64,000 nucleotides of DNA. It comes from Rhizobium sp. GN54 (GTDB lineage Bacteria; Pseudomonadota; Alphaproteobacteria; Rhizobiales; Rhizobiaceae). The translations under genes and the position numbers were made by a program. This document shows, piece after piece, positions 18,882 through 27,975 of the stretch. The notes beneath the pieces were generated by a model. That model had not been told where the DNA came from, did no database searches, and saw nothing but the letters and a program-made list of their open reading frames with translations. The first letter of the stretch is position 1. Every line of letters begins with the position of its first letter. The stretch spans positions 62,001-126,000 of the forward strand of contig NZ_JAJNCZ010000005.1 in assembly GCF_021026345.1 (NCBI RefSeq), given 5' to 3'.

Positions 18882-20315
18882 TTACCCTGCTGCCTGGAGG
18901 AGAGCGGTCATCATCTCGTCGACGGTCGCCACGAGCTTGGCCGATGCCTTGTAGGACTGCTCGAGATCGAGGAGCAGCGAGAGCTCCTCGTCGAGGCTGA
19001 CTGCGGTGACGTTCTGAAGCGACGACTGCGTGCGGGAGAGAAGGGCCGCCTTGTCGTCGCTCGCCGTCACTGCGGCACTGCGCAACTGCTCGACCCAGCC
19101 GATGGAATTCGTCGAAAAATTGAGGATGCTGGTATTGGTGTCGATGCCGGTTCCGACATCGAAGGTCATGTCCGTGGCGAACGCTGCGGCATAGCTGTCG
19201 AGCAGGGTCGAGTAGCTCGCATTGTTGTCGGTGTTCTGGTTCAGGTTGACACCGTCGCGAAGCAGCATCGGGTTGCCGCCCGCAGCCGTGATCAGGTCCG
19301 GATTGACGATGATGCTGGCGGCGAGGCCAGCGGTCAGCGTTGCCGGGACGACGTTCGATTCGAGCGGACCGTCCATCCAGGTGAAGAGCCCGGGCAGGTT
19401 GTCGTCCTGGAACATCGTGATGACGGCGCGCGCCATCTCGTCGAGCTGGGTCTGGTAGGTGGGCGCGATGTCGTCGCGAAGCTGGAGGAGTGCGGGGATG
19501 CTTCCCTGGGCGCTGGTGTTTCCACCGATGCCCGCTTCCACCGCGACGCCGTCTATGTAGATCTCGTTTCCGACGGCGCCTGCAGTATAGGTCGTCGTCG
19601 GCGCGAAGGTGACCTCGCGCGGCAGGGTCTCGAACAGCACGGTGCCGTCGCTCGTGTAGAGCGCCATGTCGTTGTTCGCACGCGTCACCGTGGTGAGGCC
19701 GATGATCTCCGAGATCTGGCTCAGCAGCTTGTCGCGCTGGTCGAGGGCATCGTTGACGTCGGTGCCGGCCGCCGTCCCGGCCTTGACCTGGTCGTTATAG
19801 GTCTTGAAATCCTTGAGCAGCCCGTTGAGTTCGCCGACCGCAAGCGCGATGTCGGCGTCGGCCTCGGCGCGCAACTGCTGGATGTCCGCCGACGAAGAGT
19901 TCAGCGCGTTTGCCACGTCAACGGCATTCGCGACCACCGTCTCGGCAAGCGACTGCTCGCTCGGCCTGTCGGCAAAGGTCTGGAGGTTGTCGCGCAGCGT
20001 CGCCAGGTAGTTCGAGACGGAGAGCTCGTAGTCGTCGCCGCCGAGCGTGCTTCTGATCCGCGCCAGGCCGGCAAGGGTGGTGTCCTGCGCAACGGACTTG
20101 GAGATGCTGAGCAGGTTCTGCTTCTGCAAGGCGTCGTTCTGGGCGCGGGCGGTGTGGACGACGGTGGCACCGCTGGCAGCGGATGCCAGAACGGCGGAAC
20201 GGCGGTTGTATGCGGTGTTGCTCGCATTGGCAATGTTGTTCGACGCGACCGCCGTCTGCAGCGCCGTGTTCGAAAAGCTTGACTGTGCAATCTTGATTGC
20301 CGTTGAAAGCGACAT
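18882..20315 (-). CDS. flgK: Hook-filament junction protein FlgK (HAP1)
   Basis: This 477-residue protein starts at the ATG at 20315 (MSLSTAIKIAQSSFSNTALQ); the in-frame TTG three codons earlier is less likely. It has the rod/hook N motif TAVASNNIANASNTAYNRR at the start and the C-terminal LDEELSLLLDLEQSYKAS helix that closes the HAP1 D0 domain. The length is somewhat below that of enterobacterial FlgK. It lies in the flgE-led operon with flgL. Confidence 0.92.
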   Translation of the reverse strand: MSLSTAIKIAQSSFSNTALQTAVASNNIANASNTAYNRRSAVLASAASGATVVHTARAQNDALQKQNLLSISKSVAQDTTLAGLARIRSTLGGDDYELSVSNYLATLRDNLQTFADRPSEQSLAETVVANAVDVANALNSSSADIQQLRAEADADIALAVGELNGLLKDFKTYNDQVKAGTAAGTDVNDALDQRDKLLSQISEIIGLTTVTRANNDMALYTSDGTVLFETLPREVTFAPTTTYTAGAVGNEIYIDGVAVEAGIGGNTSAQGSIPALLQLRDDIAPTYQTQLDEMARAVITMFQDDNLPGLFTWMDGPLESNVVPATLTAGLAASIIVNPDLITAAGGNPMLLRDGVNLNQNTDNNASYSTLLDSYAAAFATDMTFDVGTGIDTNTSILNFSTNSIGWVEQLRSAAVTASDDKAALLSRTQSSLQNVTAVSLDEELSLLLDLEQSYKASAKLVATVDEMMTALLQAAG

Positions 20316-20354
20316 CGTATTCAACCTACCGTTCTATTGCAGTTGCCGTTGCCG

Positions 20355-21581
20355 TCAGCGTACGAGGTTGACGAGAACGTCCATCAGTTCGGAGCCGGTC
20401 TGGAAGACCTTCGAGTTGGCCGTGTAGTTGCGCTGGGATTCGATCATGCTGGTCAGTTCCTCGGCGATATCGACGTTGGAATCTTCCAGCGCGCCCGAGA
20501 GGATCGTTCCGTAGCCGCTGTTGCCGGCATAGCCCATGACGACGACGCCGGAGTCGGTGCTCTGCGAGTAGACGTTGCCGGCGAGCGGCGACAGCTTGTC
20601 CGGGCTCTGGACGTTGGCCATGGCGATGCGGAACTTGGGAATCAGGTCGCCGTTGTCGTACTTCACCGACAGGACGCCGTCGGCGCTGATCTCGTAGCCC
20701 GACACTTCGCTGGGGCCGCTGCCGTTGACGTCGCCGTCCGCACCGAACTCCTTTGCAAGCTGCGTCGTTCCGGCCAGATTGATATCGAGCGCATTGAGGA
20801 TCGGCGCACCGGGGCCGACCCCGAAAGTCAGGTCGGTGGTGGAGAGCATGCCGTCGGCGGGCGTGACCAGATTGCCCGAGGAGTCGAATTCCAGGGTCTC
20901 GTTCGCGAGTGCCGTAACCGCTCCGGTGTCGGGATCGGTGTAGCTCACCGTCAGCGCCCACTCGCCGGCCGTCGCGGTCGTCTCGTAGGTGAAGTCCAGC
21001 TTGCGGGTGTTGCCCAGGCTGTCATAGGCGACCAGCGAGGTCGTCTTGCTGTAGGGGTGCGCCTCGTTGGAGGGCAGGTTCACGGCGAGTTCGCCTGCCG
21101 TCGACGGCGTTGCCGTGAGCGCCCCGTCGGAGAGGTTGATCTCGGAGAGACCGTCGTAGCCGTTGATAACGATCGTCGGGTCGGCGGTCGAGGAGTACTC
21201 GTAGCCCATCAGCTTGTAGCCGGCGGTGTTGCGCAGCGAGCCGTCGGACATCGGCGTGAAGGCGCCGGCGCGGGTCAGGTATTCGACGCCATCGGTACCC
21301 TGGACGATGAAGAAGCCGTTGCCGTTGATGGCAAGGTCCGTCGCCGAGGTCGTGTAGGTGAACGTGCCCTGTGCGGAGATCGAGTAGCGGACGTCGGTGG
21401 TGACGCCGCCGGAATTGTAGGCCCCGCCTGTCGTCGGCAGGATCAGCGAGGAAAACTGGGTCGAGGCCTTCTTGTAGCCCGTGGTGTTGGCGTTCGCGAT
21501 GTTGTCGGCGACCGCGCTCAGACGGTTTGACTGGGCATTCATGCCCGAAACGCCGGTTCTCATGGTTCCGTAGAGGCTCAT
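20355..21581 (-). CDS. flgE: Flagellar hook protein FlgE
   Basis: This 408-residue protein polymerises into the hook. The N-terminal rod/hook block reads MSLYGTMRTGVSGMNAQSNR then NIANANTTGYKKASTQFSS, and the C terminus has the matching helix ELTSMIESQRNYTANSKVFQ. The central domain is typical of hook protein rather than FlgF or FlgG. It heads the operon running through fliQ and has two tandem copies of the shared class II motif 36-80 bases upstream. Confidence 0.94.
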   Translation of the reverse strand: MSLYGTMRTGVSGMNAQSNRLSAVADNIANANTTGYKKASTQFSSLILPTTGGAYNSGGVTTDVRYSISAQGTFTYTTSATDLAINGNGFFIVQGTDGVEYLTRAGAFTPMSDGSLRNTAGYKLMGYEYSSTADPTIVINGYDGLSEINLSDGALTATPSTAGELAVNLPSNEAHPYSKTTSLVAYDSLGNTRKLDFTYETTATAGEWALTVSYTDPDTGAVTALANETLEFDSSGNLVTPADGMLSTTDLTFGVGPGAPILNALDINLAGTTQLAKEFGADGDVNGSGPSEVSGYEISADGVLSVKYDNGDLIPKFRIAMANVQSPDKLSPLAGNVYSQSTDSGVVVMGYAGNSGYGTILSGALEDSNVDIAEELTSMIESQRNYTANSKVFQTGSELMDVLVNLVR

Positions 21582-21616
21582 GCTTTGATTCCTCGCTATT
21601 CAAATATGGGACGAGA

Positions 21617-21661
21617 GTATGAGGTGTGCCTTGCGTGAGGCTGTATGCGGGTGACCTTGCG
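21617..21661 (-). promoter_or_regulatory. Tandem class II motifs ahead of flgE
   Basis: Two direct repeats on the minus strand, CGCAAGGTCACCCGCATAC (21643-21661) and CGCAAGGCACACCTCATAC (21617-21635), have equivalent positions 26 bases apart. They match the element before flhA, fliH, flgB, fliF and motA. This arrangement suits an OmpR-type dimer such as Rem. Confidence 0.6.
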
Positions 21662-21683
21662 CCACCGCGGCGCTCTGTGCGCA

Positions 21684-21699
21684 GGCCGCAAAGGCGGCC
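21684..21699 (-). terminator. Hairpin after rem
   Basis: A six-base perfect stem GGCCGC/GCGGCC with a four-base loop lies 11 bases beyond the rem stop codon. There is no T-run, so termination is only possible. Confidence 0.35.
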
Positions 21700-21709
21700 C
21701 GCACGGCAA

Positions 21710-22381
21710 TCAGCTCCAGTCGATGCAGTAGCCGAGGAAACGCTTCGAATCGATCGGATCGAAGCCGAGCTTCTTGCGGAGCTTCTTGCGAAGCTTGCTG
21801 ATGTGGCTTTCGACCACGTTCTCCTCGACGTCCTCATCGAAGATCCCGTAGATCGCGTTGAAGATCTGCGTCTTCGACAGGCGACGGCCGCGGTTTGCGA
21901 CCAGGTATTCGAGGATGCGACGTTCGCGCCGCGGCAGGGGGAAGACCGATCCCTCGATCTCGGGATCGCGGCCGTCGGAGAAGACCCGTATCGGCCCGAT
22001 GTCGGTGAAGTTGGCCAGCGCCTTCAGCCGCCGGCGGATCGCCGCGGCCCGTGCCAGGATCTCGCGCGGATGTACCGGCTTGCGCACGACGTCGTCGACG
22101 CCGCTATCGAAGAAGGCGAGCGTCGTTTCCAGCGACGGGGTGTCGCTGACGGCGATCACCGGCGCCTGGGAGCGATCACGGATCGCCCGCGGCAGCTCCA
22201 TCGTCTGCTGGCCCTGGCCGATCAGGAACGCCTCGACGGCCTCCAGGTCGCTGTCCGCGGCCGAGTTGACCCATTCTCCGAATTCCTTCGGATCAAAGCC
22301 TGTCGAGGGCACGCCCTCGCGACCAAAGAGTGAGGTATAGCCGTCCTTAACGAGCTCGCGCTCATCAACCACTACGATCAT
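21710..22381 (-). CDS. rem: Rem, OmpR-type regulator of exponential-phase motility
   Basis: This 223-residue protein has a receiver-like N-terminal domain (1-115) and an OmpR winged-helix output domain (about 125-223; [20 protein letters not shown] then [15 protein letters not shown]). Acidic residues D6/E7 and the late Lys in VVRKPV are kept, but I do not see a normal phospho-acceptor Asp around residue 50, so it may work without phosphorylation. In S. meliloti VisN/VisR activate rem, and Rem activates class II flagellar genes. It is monocistronic, with a CtrA-type box about 92 bases upstream. Confidence 0.9.
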   Translation of the reverse strand: MIVVVDERELVKDGYTSLFGREGVPSTGFDPKEFGEWVNSAADSDLEAVEAFLIGQGQQTMELPRAIRDRSQAPVIAVSDTPSLETTLAFFDSGVDDVVRKPVHPREILARAAAIRRRLKALANFTDIGPIRVFSDGRDPEIEGSVFPLPRRERRILEYLVANRGRRLSKTQIFNAIYGIFDEDVEENVVESHISKLRKKLRKKLGFDPIDSKRFLGYCIDWS

Positions 22382-22472
22382 TCGTCCGCCTCCGAATCAG
22401 TGTGGTGCTTCGTTAAGAGAGTGGTACGAATCGGCGGATTCTGCCGCAATTAGATAAAATCATCTGACTTTT

Positions 22473-22488
22473 TTAATAATTGATTAAC
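22473..22488 (-). promoter_or_regulatory. CtrA-type box ahead of rem
   Basis: On the plus strand the 16 bases read TTAATAATTGATTAAC, an exact TTAA-N7-TTAAC. It lies in an AT-rich stretch upstream of the rem start. CtrA control is inferred from the consensus alone. Confidence 0.55.
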
Positions 22489-22650
22489 CGTCTTGCGGCG
22501 ATTTGATCTACATCTAGTAGGTCATGCGAAAACTACGACTATTTTGCCGTGGAAAAGTTAACGAAGGCCGGATTCAATTCTTGCCAGCCATAAAGCGCAC
22601 CCATTGCCGCCACATTTAGGCAGAGGCGCCTTTTTCTATTTACGATTGAA

Positions 22651-23226
22651 TCAATGGCAGAAGGTGCGGGCGTTCTGCGTCCAGCTGCCATAGCCCGTCG
22701 CGACCAGGTTCGCGATCACGCGGCAGACATAGCGCTTCTGTGCCGGATCGTTGTTCGGACCGGCATGGTAGCGGGCAACCGCCATGGTCCAGGTCTCGTG
22801 CCGGGCATGCAGCTCGGACAGGAAGCGCGCGGCATACTCGACATTGCGGCGCGGGTTCAGCATCGCCGCCGGCGAGGAGAATTCGGAGCCGTGGAAGTGA
22901 TGGTTGATCTGCATGCAGCCGAGGTCGATCAGCTTCGCGCCGCCAGCCCGCGCCTCGTTGAACCGCTGCAACGCCTCACGTTCGCTATTGGCGAAATAGG
23001 CTTTGCCCTCGATGTTCAGTGCATAGGGCTGCAGCGATCCCTTCCGGCCGGTCTCGGCGAGGCCGACCGAATAGAGAATGCCCGCCGGGATACCGTACTT
23101 CGAGGCCGCCGAAAGGATTTCGCGCTCGCAACTGCCCGCGGCTGCCTTCGCCTCAGAGAAAGACCCCGCCACCAGAGCCACGGCGCTGGTCATTGCTAGT
23201 GAGGCTATCCACCTGGCCGTATTCAT
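22651..23226 (-). CDS. Lytic transglycosylase-type muramidase
   Basis: This 191-residue exported protein has a signal peptide (MNTARWIASLAMTSAVALVAG, cleavage near EAKA) and an SLT-like domain: LYSVGLAETG with the likely catalytic Glu, LGCMQINHHFH and VARYHAGPNN. It probably opens peptidoglycan for rod passage, complementing the muramidase-free FlgJ. It is the last gene of fliH-motB-motC-fliK. The start overlaps the end of fliK by 74 bases in a different frame; a start at 23241 would overlap more, and one at 23193 (MTSAVALV) is the alternative. Confidence 0.8.
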   Translation of the reverse strand: MNTARWIASLAMTSAVALVAGSFSEAKAAAGSCEREILSAASKYGIPAGILYSVGLAETGRKGSLQPYALNIEGKAYFANSEREALQRFNEARAGGAKLIDLGCMQINHHFHGSEFSSPAAMLNPRRNVEYAARFLSELHARHETWTMAVARYHAGPNNDPAQKRYVCRVIANLVATGYGSWTQNARTFCH

Positions 23227-24607
23227 GCCCCGGTCCTTCATCGAATACCGTATTGTGACGGGGCTCGCCGCCCTGCTGCCGTCCGCCGCCTTCGCGCGCC
23301 TGCTGTTGCCCGGCGAACTGCGCCTGCGAATCCCCCTGCCCCGTGGCGCTGCCGCCGCGATCGGGTGACGGCGCCATCTGGACGCTGACCTGGTCGATGC
23401 TGAAGCCGTGGCCGCGCAGCGCCTTGACGATCGCGTCGTGGTCGTCGCTGAGGTTGCGGAAGGCCTTGCCCGTCTCGACCTTGAGATCGACGACCAGCGT
23501 GTCGCCCTGCAGCCTCAGCGAGGCCGTGACCGTACCGAGGTCGATCGGCTGAAGCTGGATCTTGAGCGTGTTGACAACCTTGCCAGTCACGTCCGGCGCG
23601 CTGTCGAGTTGCTCGGCCAATGCGGCTGCCCACGAGGGATCCTGCGCGATGGCGGCGGTCACGGCCGAAATGTTGCCCTGCTGGGCCAGGCCCAGATACC
23701 GGCGCGAATCCAGCACCGCAACAGACTCGATGCCCGGCAGCCTCGTCTGCTCGGAGGCTGCCGAGACCTCGCCCTTGCCGCCGATCGCGATATCGAGAGA
23801 GGCCGCCTTTCCGTCCGTGCGCACCAGCCGGAAGATCTGGTCGGTCTCGCCGCCGTCCGGACCGGCCGCCTGCGTTCCTGCTCCGGCTTCACCCTGCGGT
23901 GTGCCGGCAGGCAGCGCAACTGCGGAACCCGGCCGGGCGGCCGGGAGGCCGAGCACGGCCTCGGCAGTATCGCCCTCGGCCTGCATCTGCCCCGTCTTGT
24001 CAATTTGCATGGCCTGCGCCTGACCGGCTACCGCAGCGATCACCGTGGGCGGCGTCGCTGCTGCCGGCTGGCTCGCCGGTTCCCGCGTCAGCATCGAGAG
24101 CAGGCTGTCCATCGCGTCAGCGCCGTTGCCATCCTCGCCGGCATCGCCATTGTCGCCCTCGTCGGTGCCGGCGCCAACCGGCTGTCCGGCCTCGTCGGCG
24201 GCGATGACGGGCGGCACGGGGGTCGTCTCCGGTGATGCCGGCAGTTCCGCACCTTCGGCAGGAATGGCAACAGCGCCCGGTACTTCCTCGCCGGGGATCG
24301 CCGTCGCCGGGCGTGTCTTGTCCAGAAGTTCCGCCGGGATGCGCTGCAGCAGCGAGACGGGCGCCTGTTCTGCGTCGCCCATCGCCGCCTGCGCCTTCAG
24401 GGAGAGCGAGGTCTCCCCGTCCCGCTCCAATCCGTCATCCGCGAGGCTCTTTCGGCCCTGCGACGCCGCGCCCGAACCTCTCGACGAGACGCGGTCGAAG
24501 GTTTCGGAAAACTGCCCACCGGTGTCGCCGTCCGCCTTCGCCTTGCCCGCGCCACGGCTCGTCCTGGCCTCCACCTGGCTCAAAGTGCTCGTGTCGATGC
24601 TGTTCAA
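23153..24607 (-). CDS. fliK: Flagellar hook-length control protein FliK (MotD)
   Basis: This 484-residue protein has a disordered Ala/Gly/Pro/Glu-rich N-terminal half and a conserved C-terminal Flg_hook domain (about 345-430: LKIQLQPIDLGTVTASLRL then LRGHGFSIDQVSVQMAP). In S. meliloti the homologue was first called MotD and later shown to control hook length. It is secreted and acts with FlhB to switch export specificity. The start overlaps the motC stop (ATGA). Confidence 0.88.
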   Translation of the reverse strand: MNSIDTSTLSQVEARTSRGAGKAKADGDTGGQFSETFDRVSSRGSGAASQGRKSLADDGLERDGETSLSLKAQAAMGDAEQAPVSLLQRIPAELLDKTRPATAIPGEEVPGAVAIPAEGAELPASPETTPVPPVIAADEAGQPVGAGTDEGDNGDAGEDGNGADAMDSLLSMLTREPASQPAAATPPTVIAAVAGQAQAMQIDKTGQMQAEGDTAEAVLGLPAARPGSAVALPAGTPQGEAGAGTQAAGPDGGETDQIFRLVRTDGKAASLDIAIGGKGEVSAASEQTRLPGIESVAVLDSRRYLGLAQQGNISAVTAAIAQDPSWAAALAEQLDSAPDVTGKVVNTLKIQLQPIDLGTVTASLRLQGDTLVVDLKVETGKAFRNLSDDHDAIVKALRGHGFSIDQVSVQMAPSPDRGGSATGQGDSQAQFAGQQQAREGGGRQQGGEPRHNTVFDEGPGHEYGQVDSLTSNDQRRGSGGGVFL

Positions 24608-25941
24608 CTTCCCTCTCCCTCCAGGAGTTTGTCGATCTCGTCGAGTTTCGATCGGCCCGTCGCGACGAAGCCGTCGAATGCGGGATCGGCCGTCTGCTGC
24701 GGCGCCCCATTGGCTGCTTCTTCCGGCGACTGCGGAGCAGAGGTGGCCGGTTCCGGCTCCTGCATCGCCGGTTCGACCGCAACGGCGGTCGGGCTCATGC
24801 GTTCGTCTTCGCTTACATTTTCAGCCGGGGCTTGCGCATCCTGGCCGATCGTCAAGTCTGCCGGTTCCGCGGCCTGCACACCGACGGCGAGCTCCGGCGG
24901 ACGCAGGACTTCCTCGGCGATCCGGCGCGCGGCCTCCTTCAGGGCGCGGTCCTTCGCCGACAGGTCCTCGTCGGGGATCGCCGACAGTTGCTCGATGGCC
25001 TGGGTGACATCGGAGGACGAGATGGAGGCAAGGCCGGAATAAAGATCGGCCAGCGTCCTCGGACCCTCGTCACCGTCGCCGGTGAGCGCTTGCGCCCTTT
25101 CGGCGGCGACGACCGCAAGCCGGCTTTTCCCGGAGATCGCCGACAGGCGCGCCATCCGCAGATAGACTTCCCGCTGACGCGGCGCGTCCATGAAGGACAG
25201 GATTTCCTGGATCGTCTCCTCGCCGATCTTCTCGAAGTTCTCCACGGCGAGCCTGACGAAGAGATCAGCGAACTGGCTCGCATAGGGCGAGTGCAGGAAC
25301 CTGCGGGCGTAGCGGCTGGCATAGGCGACGCCCTTGTCGACCATACCGTTCTGTTCGGCAACGTAGATCGACCGGCGCAGCGCCGCCTCCTCTACGATCG
25401 TGCCGGGAGCGATCAGGCGCGCCCAGTCGAAATAGGCCAGGGCCTGCCGGGGGTCCTTGCGAAGCACCGAATTGGCCGAGACGAGCGCCAGATAGGGCGC
25501 GATCTCGAGGTTCCTGTATTCCGGGAAGATCTCGGCGACCGTCCGCGTGCTCGCCGCGCCGCGTCCGCTCACATAGTTGCGCACAGCCTCGGTGATGCGC
25601 TGGTCGAAATGGCCGGACACGTCGTTCTTCGCCAGAAGCTCAAGCGTCTGGGGATTGCCGCCGCTCATGGCATAGACCAGCGCGGCATCGACGTTGCGCG
25701 GATCGGCAAAGATCGCGGGATCGGCCGTGCGCAGGCGCTCGTCGATGGTCGACAGCATGAAGCGCTGCATCTCCATGGCGGAGTGATCGCCCATCACCAC
25801 GGTGTCCTGCACATATTGCAGCGAGCGGATCATCTTGTAGGGCGCGAGATCCTCCATGTCCTGGGCATGTGCCGATGCTGCGAGCCCGAGGCCCGCAGCC
25901 AGCACCAGAGCGAATGTCGCAAGCCCCCTTGGCGGCCTCAT
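24604..25941 (-). CDS. motC: MotC, periplasmic motility protein
   Basis: This 445-residue protein has a signal peptide (MRPPRGLATFALVLAAGLGL, cleavage after SAHA, about residue 25) followed by a helix-rich body and a low-complexity acidic tail. It matches rhizobial MotC, which binds the periplasmic part of MotB and is needed for torque. The start at 25941 is four bases beyond the motB stop; a form 31 residues longer would run into motB. MotE, its chaperone, is at 35336-35878. Confidence 0.88.
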   Translation of the reverse strand: MRPPRGLATFALVLAAGLGLAASAHAQDMEDLAPYKMIRSLQYVQDTVVMGDHSAMEMQRFMLSTIDERLRTADPAIFADPRNVDAALVYAMSGGNPQTLELLAKNDVSGHFDQRITEAVRNYVSGRGAASTRTVAEIFPEYRNLEIAPYLALVSANSVLRKDPRQALAYFDWARLIAPGTIVEEAALRRSIYVAEQNGMVDKGVAYASRYARRFLHSPYASQFADLFVRLAVENFEKIGEETIQEILSFMDAPRQREVYLRMARLSAISGKSRLAVVAAERAQALTGDGDEGPRTLADLYSGLASISSSDVTQAIEQLSAIPDEDLSAKDRALKEAARRIAEEVLRPPELAVGVQAAEPADLTIGQDAQAPAENVSEDERMSPTAVAVEPAMQEPEPATSAPQSPEEAANGAPQQTADPAFDGFVATGRSKLDEIDKLLEGEGS

Positions 25942-25945
25942 CGCG

Positions 25946-27097
25946 CTAGCCCTCGTCTGCCTGGATGAGGATCTCGATGCGGCGGTTGGCATCCGCCATC
26001 GGATCTTCCGGCACTTTCGGGCGGCGGTCGGCAAAGCCGCTGACCTGGCTGACGCGGTTCTCGTCGAGCCCGCCGCGGATCAGCATGTAATAGGCGCTCT
26101 GGGCACGCGCCGAGGAAAGCTGCCAGTTGTCGCCGTTGCCGCGGAACGGACGGGCGTCGGTATGGCCGCGGATCGCGATCGCACCCTTCCGCTCGGAGAG
26201 GATCTTGCCGATCTTCTCCATTGCGATCACCATGTCCCTGTTCGGCAGGGCCGATCCAACTGTGAACATCGCCGAATCCGACTGGTCCATCAGGCTGACG
26301 AGAAGGCCGCCTTCCGAAGGCGTCACCGTCAGGCCCTCGGCGAGCTTGCCGAGCGCGCCGATGTTCTGCGCGATTTCCTGCTGCAACTCCTTGGCATCGG
26401 CCTCCCTTGCGGCGTCGGCAGCGTCCGTGCCGGCCGCTTCGTCGGGGTTTTCAGCCGCATCGGCAGCGGCGACCTGCGCTGGCTTCGACACGTTTTCGCT
26501 GCCGGCGCTGGTCGCCTGGCTGATTTCCACCTGCTGGGTCCAGAAGTCCGGATCGAAGGGATCGCGATAGGCCTCGCCGCCGGCAGCGCCGGTCGCCGGT
26601 CCGGCATCGGAAGCGCCGCCGTCACCCCTGGCGCTGACATTGGCCTGCTGCCCGACTTCCTGGGCGATCTCGGAGAGGACGGAATAGGGGTTCTGGAAGA
26701 AATCGGCCTGTGAATACTGGCTTTCCTCGCCGGCGGTCGTGCTCTGCTGCCTGCCCTGTTCGGCGCCCTGGGACTGCGACAGCTTCTCGCCCTCGCTGTT
26801 CGACTTGTCTTGCGTGTCCTCACCCTCGGCCTGCTTGCCAGGCTTCTTGAGGGACTTGTCCGCCGGCTTGTCGTCGGTCAGCTTGATCGGATTGAAGTAG
26901 GAGGCGACCGAGGCCTTGGTCTCCTCGTTCGCCGCATTGATCAGCCACATGACGAGGAAGAACGCCATCATTGCGGTCATGAAGTCCGCATAGGCGATCT
27001 TCCAGGCGGAGTTGTGAGCTCCCTCGTCGTGATCGCTATGCCGCTTGACGATGATGATCTCGTTCTTGCCGTTGTGGTGATTTTCGCCTTCGCTCAT
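25946..27097 (-). CDS. motB: Stator protein MotB
   Basis: This 383-residue protein has a cytoplasmic N tail, one membrane helix with the proton-carrying Asp38 (YADFMTAMMAFFLVMWL), a long charged periplasmic linker (about 75-240) and an OmpA-type peptidoglycan-binding domain (IRGHTDARPFRG, then LSSARAQSAYYML and DANRRIEI). It anchors the stator to the cell wall with MotA, whose gene lies apart at 43327. It starts four bases inside the end of the fliH-like gene. Confidence 0.94.
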   Translation of the reverse strand: MSEGENHHNGKNEIIIVKRHSDHDEGAHNSAWKIAYADFMTAMMAFFLVMWLINAANEETKASVASYFNPIKLTDDKPADKSLKKPGKQAEGEDTQDKSNSEGEKLSQSQGAEQGRQQSTTAGEESQYSQADFFQNPYSVLSEIAQEVGQQANVSARGDGGASDAGPATGAAGGEAYRDPFDPDFWTQQVEISQATSAGSENVSKPAQVAAADAAENPDEAAGTDAADAAREADAKELQQEIAQNIGALGKLAEGLTVTPSEGGLLVSLMDQSDSAMFTVGSALPNRDMVIAMEKIGKILSERKGAIAIRGHTDARPFRGNGDNWQLSSARAQSAYYMLIRGGLDENRVSQVSGFADRRPKVPEDPMADANRRIEILIQADEG

Positions 27098-27750
27098 GCC
27101 AGCACCCTGCGTACGGTATCAGCCCAGGCCGCCATCCGCGTCACCAGGACCGTGTCCCCGAACTCCGCCGCAAGATCGAGATCGTCCGCCTCCAGATGCT
27201 TGAGCACCATCGGGGCGCCTTCCTCGAATTGCAGCTTCAGTTGTTCAAACAGATTGGACGGCCCCTTGACCGTCACGACTATGCCGTCTCCTTCCGGAAG
27301 GCCGGCACGGATCATCGCCGCCAGGTTTTCGACTGCCTGTCGGGCGAGCACCTCGTCCAGCACCGGCGCCAGGACGTTTGCCGCCTGGCTCGCCACGCGA
27401 TCGGCGAGCCAGGCGGTCATCGTCGTGAACCTCTCGGCGATCATCGCTGCCGCGTGCCGCTCGAGGTGATCGCGCAGCGCTTCGATTTCCGCCGCATGGG
27501 CCTTGCGCAGGTCTTCGACCTCCGCCAGATGGCGGGCGCCGAGTTCGGCTTCCGCCTCGGCGCGGCCGGCGGCGAATGCCTGCTCTCGCTCGGCCTCGAC
27601 GTCGATCCGGGGTTCGGGCGCGGACAAATCGAACGCGGGCTCCTCGGAGAGACTTGCGGATCCGGCAAATGCCCCGTCATGCAGGAACGGCGACTGCGGC
27701 CGCCGCGGCTCGCTGAAATCCTTCAGGTATCTTGCAAGCTGCAGGCTCAT
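27094..27750 (-). CDS. fliH: FliH-like regulator of the export ATPase
   Basis: This 218-residue protein starts at the ATG at 27750 (MSLQLARYLKDF, ribosome site AAGGAAG). It has a long Ala/Glu-rich helix (about 70-130: EREQAFAAGRAEAEAELGARH) and a C-terminal globular part, the layout of FliH, which binds FliI. No other fliH is present in the window. It overlaps motB by four bases and is first in the motB-motC-fliK-transglycosylase operon. Family membership is judged by pattern, not identity. Confidence 0.6.
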   Translation of the reverse strand: MSLQLARYLKDFSEPRRPQSPFLHDGAFAGSASLSEEPAFDLSAPEPRIDVEAEREQAFAAGRAEAEAELGARHLAEVEDLRKAHAAEIEALRDHLERHAAAMIAERFTTMTAWLADRVASQAANVLAPVLDEVLARQAVENLAAMIRAGLPEGDGIVVTVKGPSNLFEQLKLQFEEGAPMVLKHLEADDLDLAAEFGDTVLVTRMAAWADTVRRVLA

Positions 27751-27930
27751 CGCACTTCCTTCGACGCGCCCGTCAGCAGCACGGGCGAGGCGGCGCGCTT
27801 TTCGCAACCCGGCCCTGCCCCCTGCCCCGTTTCATTCCCACGCTTCCACACAGCCGCCATGTCTCCTTGGACTTCGCGCCGGCCGGATACGACTGCCGGC
27901 GCACAATCTTCCTGATTGCAGGTTGCGAAG

Positions 27931-27953
27931 CTAGACGGTCAAACTTGTGCGAG
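27931..27953 (-). promoter_or_regulatory. Class II motif ahead of the fliH-motBCD operon
   Basis: The minus strand reads CTCGCACAAGTTTGACCG then TCTAG, nearly identical to the fliF element at 52776-52798. It ends 181 bases before the fliH start. Confidence 0.6.
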
Positions 27954-27975
27954 GATGAAGGGTCTGTCGGAAGGT

